A DNA stretch of 7,570 bases from Ignavibacteria bacterium UBA4661 (GTDB taxonomy: Bacteria; Bacteroidota; Ignavibacteria; Kapaibacteriales; UBA4661). A program made the translations under genes and the position numbers. The stretch spans positions 1-7,570 of the forward strand of contig DHLT01000159.1 in the NCBI GenBank assembly GCA_002405405.1, in the 5' to 3' direction. The notes below the pieces were generated by a model, which saw only the letters and a list, made by a program, of their open reading frames with translations, was not told the origin of the DNA and made no database searches. Every line of letters begins with the position of its first letter. Position 1 is the first letter of the stretch. This document shows positions 1 to 6,206 of this stretch, in pieces.

Positions 1-1333
1 GTTGCACCAAGCTAACCCTGCGACTCCCACCATCTTCAGCATTGAGTTGCATCACCGCATCGCCCGTTGTACCCGATCCCGCAAAAAAGTCGAGGATGAG
101 GTCGGATCGATTTGCAACTGCAATCTTCGTAAGCATCTTAATCAATCGTAAAGGCTTGAGTGTTTCAAAAATCGTTCTTCCTTCGTCCCCAAACAGCTTA
201 ATGAAGTCTTTTTTAGCTTCATCTGTATGACCAAATTCTTTATAGGAAAAAAGTGAGTACGCAACCCTACCTTGTTTTACTTCAGATAAGAATTGTTTAC
301 TACTTGGAAAACTATCCCCATTTATACCAAAAGATATTCTGTTATCTGCCATCAGCTGCTTCATTGAAGACTCAGAATATGCCCAGTGTTTACCTTCTGG
401 AACATCATATTCTTTTCCTGTTTTTGGATTAGCAATAATATAATGCCCTCCTTTTCTTTCTCCAGCAGCAACTAAATCCCCTGATTTCCAAGGTCCACGA
501 GGATCATTATCTGCATTCGAATACCTTTTATTCATTTCTTCTGTTCTTGGTAACAAGCCAATTTGAAAGTCTTTAATCAATTTTGAATATATCAACACAT
601 ACTCATAGTCATTTGACAGATGTTTAGCCTGATTTTTGGGACTATACACCTTTTGCCATCCAGCTTGCGCCACGAAATTCTCTTCACCAAAAATTTCGTC
701 CATGAGGAGGCGGAGTTGTGCAACTTCGTTGTCGTCAATCGAAATAAAGATAACACCATCATCTTTGAGCAACTGCTTGGCGATATAGAGTCGGGGGTAC
801 ATAAAAGTCAGCCATGCACTGTGGCTATTGCTTTTGCTTTGGGTAAAGTCGAGGATACGTTTGGCTTTTTCTTTATCGATGCCAGCAAGTTGCGAGAGTT
901 CGCTTATCGAAAACTTACGGTTGTCCTGATAGACAAAACCGTCGCTTCCGGTATTGTAGGGTGGGTCGATGTAGATCATTTTTATGGCTTGGTAGTAGCC
1001 ACCCACAAGGTGTTTCAGCACTTCAAGATTATCACCTTTGAGAAGAAGATTTTCGGCATTGATATTTTCTTGTTGTTGGTTGTGCTTTGTATCGGGCTTG
1101 AGGAGTGTTGTGGCGGGGTCGCTGGCAAGCAGTCGAGCATAGCTTTTACCGAGCCAGTCAAGCCCATAACTTTCGGCAGAAAATGCAATATCTTTTTCGG
1201 TAAGATTCTGCTTGAATTTCTCGAATTGAAATTTCCCATCTTTATCAAAACACTGCGAAAAATGTTTTCGCAAGACCTCCATATCGTTATTCGGCAGTTT
1301 GATATTATCGGTAAGAAATTGTTCGTGACTCAT
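1..1333 (-). CDS. Type III-like N6-adenine DNA methyltransferase (Mod), 3' end cut by window edge
   Basis: The frame is open from the ATG at 1333-1331 to the window edge (444 codons, no stop), so the C-terminus is missing. Seen: an N-terminal region, then GDNLEVLKHL (residues 100-109) and the catalytic motif DPPYNTGSDGF (123-133), a second conserved block around SIDDNEVAQLR (198-208), a long variable centre (about 236-386), and the AdoMet-binding motif DFFAGSGTTGD (415-425). DPPY before FxGxG is the beta-class order typical of Mod subunits of type III restriction-modification systems and of related solitary methylases, which transfer methyl from AdoMet to adenine N6. The gene starts 56 bases after the mltG stop on the same strand. 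I see no Shine-Dalgarno before the ATG. An in-frame stop at 1379-1381 limits upstream extension, leaving only a TTG at 1360-1358 as an alternative. A res (helicase/nuclease) gene would be expected beyond position 1 but cannot be seen. The family call is firm; type III versus an orphan methylase is undecided. Confidence 0.93.
   Translation of the reverse strand, partial: MSHEQFLTDNIKLPNNDMEVLRKHFSQCFDKDGKFQFEKFKQNLTEKDIAFSAESYGLDWLGKSYARLLASDPATTLLKPDTKHNQQQENINAENLLLKGDNLEVLKHLVGGYYQAIKMIYIDPPYNTGSDGFVYQDNRKFSISELSQLAGIDKEKAKRILDFTQSKSNSHSAWLTFMYPRLYIAKQLLKDDGVIFISIDDNEVAQLRLLMDEIFGEENFVAQAGWQKVYSPKNQAKHLSNDYEYVLIYSKLIKDFQIGLLPRTEEMNKRYSNADNDPRGPWKSGDLVAAGERKGGHYIIANPKTGKEYDVPEGKHWAYSESSMKQLMADNRISFGINGDSFPSSKQFLSEVKQGRVAYSLFSYKEFGHTDEAKKDFIKLFGDEGRTIFETLKPLRLIKMLTKIAVANRSDLILDFFAGSGTTGDAVMQLNAEDGGSRRVSLVQ
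176..628 (-). other. Compositionally distinct target-recognition segment of the methyltransferase
   Basis: This is the part of the methyltransferase gene coding for about residues 236-386, between the DPPY block and the FAGSGT block, where beta-class enzymes carry the DNA target-recognition domain. By hand count, 241-600 is about 35% GC (126/360), against about 46% (164/360) at 661-1020 in the same gene. Six of its seven arginine codons are AGA or AGG (residues 263, 270, 293, 332, 356, 386; the exception is CGT at 279). Outside it, nine of ten visible arginines use CGN. The reading frame stays intact across both edges. Inference: the specificity module came from a lower-GC donor by homologous exchange in the conserved flanks. 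The boundaries are approximate. Confidence 0.6.
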
Positions 1334-1389
1334 GTTGTTTGATACGATATGTGGAGACAAATTATTTTTTACAAACACATCACGCGCCC

Positions 1390-2406
1390 TCACTCCGCTC
1401 TGCGCTTTCGATATTCTGCTACGGCACGCTCATGCTCTTTTGCTGTCGAAGAAAACACATGGCGCTGAGATCCATCGCCCTTTGCAACAAAATATAAGTA
1501 TGAATGTTCTTCGGGCTTTATGACTGCCTTAATCGCAGCTTCACCGGGAGAATTGATTGGCGCCGGAGGTAGACCCTTAAAACGGTAAGTATTAAAAGGA
1601 CTATCAATTTCAAGATCTTTGTAGTAAAGTCGGCGTTTTGCATCACCGAGTGCATACTGTACAGTTGGATCAGCATCAAGCTTCATATCGATTTTTAAAC
1701 GATTCAAGTACACGCCTGCAACACGTGGTTTTTCGTCATCATTCGGTGTTTCCGCTTCAACAATAGAAGCAAGCGTCAGCACTTGGTGTTTTGACAAACG
1801 AAGCGGTGCTTGTGCATTCTTGAATTTCTCCCATACTTGTTTGTGTTCGTCAAGCCTAGCATCAACAATTTCATCGGCACTTGATCCTTTGTAAAAAGAG
1901 TAGGTATTCGGCGACAAATACCCTTCTAAGGATTCTGCTTTGATGTTGCGAAGACGCAGAAGAGAATCAGAAGTACACAACGCGATAAACTCTTTTTTTG
2001 ATATACCGATTTTTTCAGAAGCGATGTCTGCCATGCGGGCAATCGTCAGTCCTTCAGGAAATGTTACCTTGACCATTTGTGATTGACCACGATGAAATAC
2101 CATCAGCAATGCTTCGAGAAGTGTTGTTTGTGATGATAAGGGATAAAGACCTCGTTGGAGCGAACGCTTGCTATATGTTGAATAGAATTTTGCAATCGAC
2201 ACCGCTGGGACCAAAGATGGCATAGCAATAGCTTTGCGAAGTTGTTGGTACACATCAGCATAACTCATGCCACGGCGGACAACAATCGTAGCTTCATCAC
2301 TATTGCGGAGAGTAATTGGAGAAAGCAATTGCCAACCAATCCACCCACAGACAAGAGTAATTCCAATACAACAAAAAGCAAGAATCGAAAGAACGATACG
2401 CATCAT
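1390..2406 (-). CDS. mltG: Endolytic murein transglycosylase MltG (YceG family)
   Basis: The 338-residue product matches the usual length of MltG, a membrane-anchored lytic transglycosylase that cleaves nascent peptidoglycan strands and so helps set glycan chain length. Seen: an N-terminal hydrophobic anchor at about residues 3-28; a LysM-like region at about 38-90; the family block VTFPEGLTIARMADI (114-128); GYLSPNTY (162-169); the catalytic-site block LASIVEAET (212-220), in which E217 corresponds to the catalytic Glu of E. coli MltG; DADPTVQYALG (244-254); and NTYRFKGLPPAPINSPG (272-288). All key motifs are present. Two adjacent ATG codons (2406 and 2403) could start translation. The first overlaps the ispH stop as ATGA, which indicates translational coupling to ispH. 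The methyltransferase gene follows after 56 bases. Confidence 0.96.
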   Translation of the reverse strand: MMRIVLSILAFCCIGITLVCGWIGWQLLSPITLRNSDEATIVVRRGMSYADVYQQLRKAIAMPSLVPAVSIAKFYSTYSKRSLQRGLYPLSSQTTLLEALLMVFHRGQSQMVKVTFPEGLTIARMADIASEKIGISKKEFIALCTSDSLLRLRNIKAESLEGYLSPNTYSFYKGSSADEIVDARLDEHKQVWEKFKNAQAPLRLSKHQVLTLASIVEAETPNDDEKPRVAGVYLNRLKIDMKLDADPTVQYALGDAKRRLYYKDLEIDSPFNTYRFKGLPPAPINSPGEAAIKAVIKPEEHSYLYFVAKGDGSQRHVFSSTAKEHERAVAEYRKRRAE

Positions 2407-3365
2407 AACACTTGCTCAGCTCCCGACATCACCCCCTGCTTCGAAAGAGCTTGCAATCGAGCTTCTGCTTCTTTTTTCACATGCTCCATAAGCCATTGCG
2501 GTGTACTTGTCGCACCACTAATTCCTACAGTCGTTGCCCCATCAAACCATTCTTGCTGTAATTCTTGCAAATCTTCCATAAAGTATGTTCGAGGATTTGC
2601 CGCTTTTGCAACATTATAAAGAACTTTACCATTAGAAGATTCACGCCCTGCAACAAAGAGCATGATGTCTTGGCTGCGTGCAAATTCAGCAAGCTTGTCT
2701 TCTCGACCCGATACCTGACCGCAAATAGTATCTTTTGCATGAAATTCAACAGCAATGTTCTGCATTGTATCGACCACAAGATCAGCAATACGTGCTTTGA
2801 GCGTATCGCGTACTTGGTAGAATGTCGGTCGATCCATTGTCGTTTGAGAAAAAAGAACTGTTTTCTTGGACATATCGACTTTTGTTTGCGCTTCTTCCAC
2901 GGTTTTGATGACGATACATTCATCATTGCACACACCACGAACGCCTTTTACTTCGGCATGGTCTTTTTTACCAAAGACAACCACCTGATAGCCCTGCACA
3001 TAAAATTTTCGCACACGCTCTTGAAGCTTTGTAACAACCGGGCATGTAGCATCAATAAGCTCAATCCCTAGCTCCATCGCTCGGCGATACGTAGCCGGTG
3101 GCTCGCCATGCGCTCTAATCAAAACTTTCGGTGTAGCACCATTGAATTCATTATTACTACGTTCTTGAATACGAGGAAAATCATCCAATGTGATTGTTTC
3201 AAGACCCTTTTGCTCCAAGCGTTCAATTTCCTTTGGGTTATGAATAATATGCCCAAGAACATACACATTCTTGCCCTGCTCTTGTTCGAGATACTGCTCA
3301 GCAATTTGCACTGTACGCACAACACCCCAACAAAACCCTGCAGTTGGATCAATCGTTACACTCAT
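2403..3365 (-). CDS. ispH: 4-hydroxy-3-methylbut-2-enyl diphosphate reductase
   Basis: IspH (LytB) is the last enzyme of the MEP pathway. It reductively dehydroxylates HMBPP to IPP and DMAPP with a [4Fe-4S] cluster in the cytosol. The 320-residue product has the three cluster cysteines: C12 in GFCWGV, C108 in IDATCPVVTKL and C215 in KDTICGQVSGRE. Substrate-site residues are also present: H42 (GHIIHNP), H86 (RAHGEPP), H136 and E138 (DHAEVKG), T175/T176 (SQTTM), S243-S244-N245 (RESSNGKVL) and S287 (GATSTP). The third-cysteine loop lacks the familiar ATxxRQ sequence; as I recall, Bacteroidota and relatives have a similar variant. The start is supported by GGAG seven bases before the ATG and by the conserved FCWGV close to the N-terminus. 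The gene lies 85 bases after cmk, and its stop overlaps the mltG start by 4 bases. Confidence 0.97.
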   Translation of the reverse strand: MSVTIDPTAGFCWGVVRTVQIAEQYLEQEQGKNVYVLGHIIHNPKEIERLEQKGLETITLDDFPRIQERSNNEFNGATPKVLIRAHGEPPATYRRAMELGIELIDATCPVVTKLQERVRKFYVQGYQVVVFGKKDHAEVKGVRGVCNDECIVIKTVEEAQTKVDMSKKTVLFSQTTMDRPTFYQVRDTLKARIADLVVDTMQNIAVEFHAKDTICGQVSGREDKLAEFARSQDIMLFVAGRESSNGKVLYNVAKAANPRTYFMEDLQELQQEWFDGATTVGISGATSTPQWLMEHVKKEAEARLQALSKQGVMSGAEQVL

Positions 3366-3372
3366 AGCATGA

Positions 3373-3376
3373 CTCC
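3373..3376 (-). promoter_or_regulatory. Shine-Dalgarno-like GGAG before ispH
   Basis: On the minus strand GGAG sits 7 bases before the ispH ATG (3365-3363), a normal ribosome-binding spacing. It supports this start over a nearby out-of-frame ATG that reads ATG CTA TGA. It is the only well-placed motif of this kind I see in front of any gene in the window. Confidence 0.5.
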
Positions 3377-3450
3377 ATGTAGGAAAGAAAAATATATCGT
3401 AATTGGTTAGTATCTATTCTGAAAAATGTCGAGTAAGACTTATTGCGTTT

Positions 3451-4104
3451 CTACTTCGTACGAATCAAGCGAATAATTTCTGCGACTTGCTCTTCGATTG
3501 TCAATGCTGAAGTATCAATTTCTATGGCATCGTCTGCTTTGCGAAGAGGTGAAATAGCCCTCTCTGAATCCAGTGCATCACGTCGAGCAATATCTGCGCA
3601 CATTTCCTCGAAAGACGATTCTATACCCTGCACTGCCAATTCTCGCAAACGTCGCGCGGCACGCGTTTCGACCGACGCTACAAGAAAAATTTTTAAATCA
3701 GCATGTGGAAAAACAGCCGTACCGATATCCCGACCATCCATCAATACATTCCCCACATCGCCAAGTGCACGCTGTTGCCGTACCATCGCGTTACGAACAA
3801 TTCCATTAGCACTCACGGCACTTACATGAGCTGTCACATCCGGCATACGAATACGTTCACTTACATCTTCGCCATTAAGCAGCGTGCGTTGTCCACTTGC
3901 CGTACGCTGTAATTCGACTGTTGTACGAGCAATTAAATCTGCCAATGTATTGTCTGTTATTGGTGTTGCATTACGCAATACAGCCAACGTTACTGCGCGA
4001 TACATTGCCCCCGTATCGATGTACACAAAACCTATTTCTTCTGCTATACGCCGTGCTGTTGTACTTTTTCCTGATCCGGCTGGTCCATCAATGGCAACTA
4101 TCAT
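3451..4104 (-). CDS. cmk: Cytidylate kinase (CMP/dCMP kinase)
   Basis: Cmk is a cytosolic nucleoside monophosphate kinase that phosphorylates CMP and dCMP with ATP, feeding CTP, dCTP and CDP-linked lipid synthesis. The 217-residue length is normal for the bacterial type. Seen: an N-terminal IVAIDGPAGSGKSTTARRIA with the Walker A P-loop (residues 7-15); YIDTGAMYRAVTL (28-40), the monophosphate-binding part; MDGRDIGTAVFPHADLKIFL (122-141), the Cmk signature; and the lid and C-terminal blocks RRDALDSERAISPL (174-187) and DAIEIDTSALTIEE (192-205). The ATG at 4104 places the P-loop at its normal distance from the N-terminus. No Shine-Dalgarno is visible. The gene lies 27 bases after the HAD gene and 85 bases before ispH, and cmk next to ispH is a recurring bacterial arrangement. 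Confidence 0.97.
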   Translation of the reverse strand: MIVAIDGPAGSGKSTTARRIAEEIGFVYIDTGAMYRAVTLAVLRNATPITDNTLADLIARTTVELQRTASGQRTLLNGEDVSERIRMPDVTAHVSAVSANGIVRNAMVRQQRALGDVGNVLMDGRDIGTAVFPHADLKIFLVASVETRAARRLRELAVQGIESSFEEMCADIARRDALDSERAISPLRKADDAIEIDTSALTIEEQVAEIIRLIRTK

Positions 4105-4131
4105 ACGATCATAATTGAATAAGAAAGATCA

Positions 4132-4848
4132 CTATTTATCAGGACACAATTTACGAATTAATGCCATGATGCCTTGAGTATCAACAAGGGAATCCAATAC
4201 AGCATCAGGCTGAAATACCTCTAATTCATCAAGTGTCATACTACCGGTTGCTACGGTAATAACCGGCATTCCGTGTGCTTTGGCGCAACGTACATCATTA
4301 TCCGTGTCACCAATAATTACCGTATGAGAAAATTCAAAAAACTGCTGATTAGAATGTATGGCATTAAAACGCTCTAAAGCGATGGGTGGTAAGGCAAGAC
4401 GATCTTCATTATCATCACCGAAGGCACCTTCTTGAAAATACTGTGCGTACCCCGCTGGTGCAAGTTTGGCAAATGCTGTTGCTCGGATATTCCCGGTTAA
4501 AAGTCCTAAAGTGTATCCGGCTTCTTCACACGATTGCATAAGTTCATGGACACCCTGCATCGCAATCATGTTCTCAGGACTGGCAAAAGATTCCGTAATA
4601 GCCGTAATAGCATGAAGAATAGCATCGCGTCGATGATGTATAATGCTTCGCTCTACGCCTAATTTTTCACACGATTCGCCTATAATTAGAAAATCAGTTT
4701 TACCGCCAACCTGAGCATGAAAATCATTGGGGACAGTTAGCTGCAATCCTTCTTCCAACACATAACGAACAATTTTTTGCGAAATACCGCGATGCCAACG
4801 CATCATAGTACCATCAATGTCCATGAGAATTAAGATTGATCTCTTCAT
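4132..4848 (-). CDS. HAD-superfamily phosphatase, phosphoglycolate phosphatase-like
   Basis: The 238-residue protein is predicted to be cytosolic and has all four HAD motifs. Motif I is LMDIDGT, with nucleophile D10 and acid/base D12. Motif II is GLLTGN, with T118. Motif III is probably K128. Motif IV is IIGDTDNDVRCAKA, with metal ligands at about D181 and D185. The region from about 18 to 95, between motifs I and II, looks helical and fits a C1-type cap. This architecture resembles phosphoglycolate phosphatase (Gph) and other small-molecule phosphatases. The substrate cannot be read from the sequence, so I give no symbol. The ATG follows the transporter stop directly (TAAATG), so the two are probably translationally coupled; an AAGGA lies 12 bases upstream, which is rather far. 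Family confidence is high; specificity is unknown. Confidence 0.9.
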   Translation of the reverse strand: MKRSILILMDIDGTMMRWHRGISQKIVRYVLEEGLQLTVPNDFHAQVGGKTDFLIIGESCEKLGVERSIIHHRRDAILHAITAITESFASPENMIAMQGVHELMQSCEEAGYTLGLLTGNIRATAFAKLAPAGYAQYFQEGAFGDDNEDRLALPPIALERFNAIHSNQQFFEFSHTVIIGDTDNDVRCAKAHGMPVITVATGSMTLDELEVFQPDAVLDSLVDTQGIMALIRKLCPDK

Positions 4849-6111
4849 TTATGCTAAAAGTCCTTTTCCTTTCGTTTCAGGAGCAAAGAAGACAACAACG
4901 CAACCAATGATATACGAACCGGCAAACGTCAATGCTGCCGCTCCATGGCTACCTAAAGCAGTTACAACAACCGATAAAAAAAAGACTGCAATAGCTGTTG
5001 TAATACGCCCTGCATTCAAACCGAAACCTACGCCCGTAGCACGAATTCTCGTTGGAAAAAGTTCTGGCAAATAGATATAGAGGTTAGCTTGTGCCAAACC
5101 GATAAAATACCCTAGTAGTCCGGTTTCGATATACACACTCGTCGTGAAAACATGATTGCCGGCAAAAAGCAACCACGAACACAGAAAACATCCGGCAAAA
5201 CCAAAGAAGATACTGAATTTTCTACCAAATCGATCACATAGGTAACCCGACATTGCACAACCGACAACGGCGCAAACACCCTGCGTAATAGTTGCAATAC
5301 TACGCTCTTGCCCCGTTGCATTCGGTGGCAAAATACTTTGTATCCACATCGGTATCCACGATAAAGATGCCCAATACCCAATCAATAGCGCACCAAAAAG
5401 CACAGCACCAATAATAGCATTGCGCCGATATGAGTACAGCAACTCATGTATCAACGATGTAGATTCTTGATTATCGGTACGGATGCTTTGCTCGGCTTCT
5501 TGTGCCGCCGTCCATGCAGGTGATTCTTTCATCGTAAGTCTCACCAGCACTGCCAGAAGCGCAGGCAACGCTCCAATAAAAAATACCATACGCCAATCAG
5601 GGACAAAATAGTTTACTACCCCTGCAAGTAGAACTCCTGCTTGGTATGATGTAAGCAGCACACCAATAGCTATCGTACGTCCTTTGGGGTTCCACACCTC
5701 AGTTAAATATGTCGTAATACTCACAAGTTCGCCACCGATACCTAATCCTGTCAAAAATCGGCATATTCCTAAATGTAAAGGACTTTGTGCAAGACCGGCA
5801 AGCCCTGTGAAAACAGCATACAATACTATGGACAGCATCATAGCACGAACTCGACCAAACTTATCGCCAACATAACCAAACACTAGACCACCTAGTGTCC
5901 ATCCGATCAAAAAAGCAGATGTAATAAAGGAAGCATGACTACTAATAAGTGCTTTGTCAGAGGTATTGAGTAATTCCCCAAGTGCGACAGGCATAGCAAC
6001 TGTCATCAGAGTAGAATCCATACCATCAAAGACACCACCGAGCCAACATCCTAAAAAAATAATCAGCAACTCTTTAGTTGAGTGCTGTTGGGAAGAATAC
6101 TGAGATACCAT
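4849..6111 (-). CDS. Major facilitator superfamily transporter, sugar/aromatic-acid symporter-like
   Basis: An inner-membrane secondary transporter of 420 residues with about 12 hydrophobic segments and a charged central loop at about 195-229. Numbered from the chosen start: VFDGMDSTLM (27-36) in the first membrane segment resembles the acidic DGxD motif of metabolite:H+ symporters (AAHS and SHS families). Next come GDKFGRVRA (82-90, MFS motif A), RFLTGLGIGGE (118-128), a second motif-A copy CDRFGRK (292-298), PELFPTRIRATG (349-360) and the C-terminal APETKGKG (410-417), both typical of the sugar and metabolite porters. I chose the ATG at 6111. Extending in frame to 6195 would add 28 cysteine-rich residues encoded by the terminator hairpin. 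No Shine-Dalgarno is seen. Poor promoter-like matches occur between the hairpin and the ATG, none convincing. The gene probably opens the transcription unit with HAD, cmk and ispH. The substrate is unknown. Confidence 0.9.
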   Translation of the reverse strand: MVSQYSSQQHSTKELLIIFLGCWLGGVFDGMDSTLMTVAMPVALGELLNTSDKALISSHASFITSAFLIGWTLGGLVFGYVGDKFGRVRAMMLSIVLYAVFTGLAGLAQSPLHLGICRFLTGLGIGGELVSITTYLTEVWNPKGRTIAIGVLLTSYQAGVLLAGVVNYFVPDWRMVFFIGALPALLAVLVRLTMKESPAWTAAQEAEQSIRTDNQESTSLIHELLYSYRRNAIIGAVLFGALLIGYWASLSWIPMWIQSILPPNATGQERSIATITQGVCAVVGCAMSGYLCDRFGRKFSIFFGFAGCFLCSWLLFAGNHVFTTSVYIETGLLGYFIGLAQANLYIYLPELFPTRIRATGVGFGLNAGRITTAIAVFFLSVVVTALGSHGAAALTFAGSYIIGCVVVFFAPETKGKGLLA

Positions 6112-6146
6112 TGAATAAAAGTAAGCGATACAACAAAGCTCAAAAC

Positions 6147-6189
6147 AAAAAGCGGGCTGTACCTCCACGAAGGCACACACCCGCCTTTT
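6147..6189 (-). terminator. Intrinsic terminator after the E1 gene
   Basis: GCGGG at 6152-6156 pairs with CCCGC at 6180-6184. After one A/C mismatch the stem extends with AAAA (6147-6150) pairing TTTT (6186-6189). The interior can form a further short stem (TGT 6158-6160 with ACA 6175-6177, CCT 6162-6164 with AGG 6171-6173). Read on the minus strand, the hairpin ends in TTTTTGTTTTG, a usable U-tract. It lies 18 bases after the E1 stop and upstream of the transporter ATG. On the plus strand the stem ends in TTTTATT, so weak activity that way is possible, but no plus-strand gene is present. Confidence 0.75.
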
Positions 6190-6206
6190 ATTCATCTGTA
6201 CATTTA

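Noticed and set aside
620..1342. A 240-codon open frame on the plus strand.
   Set aside because: It lies antisense to the methyltransferase, whose DPPY and flanking motifs are clear on the minus strand. The plus-strand translation shows no recognisable family and has a composition typical of a shadow frame.
1334..1389. A terminator or recombination site between mltG and the methyltransferase.
   Set aside because: There is no stable hairpin followed by T residues and no direct or inverted repeat that I could match elsewhere in the window.
2565..3071. A 168-codon plus-strand frame inside ispH.
   Set aside because: It is antisense to a gene with all catalytic residues intact. The translation is rich in Cys, Phe and His with no family signature.
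3366..3450. The 85-base gap between cmk and ispH as a terminator or promoter site.
   Set aside because: I found no stem with a T-tract and only weak AT-rich promoter-like strings. Apart from the GGAG before ispH, nothing is supportable.
3443..3829. A plus-strand frame rich in Ser, Ala and Arg, opposite cmk.
   Set aside because: It is the complement of the conserved cmk coding sequence and low in complexity, with no ribosome-binding signal. I treat it as a shadow.
6112..6146. A possible promoter between the terminator and the MFS start (TTGAGC, 17 bases, TTTTAT; or a TAnnTTTG-like TACTTTTA).
   Set aside because: Each match has several mismatches and the stretch is AT-rich, so chance hits are likely. 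The position is plausible but the sequence does not support a call.
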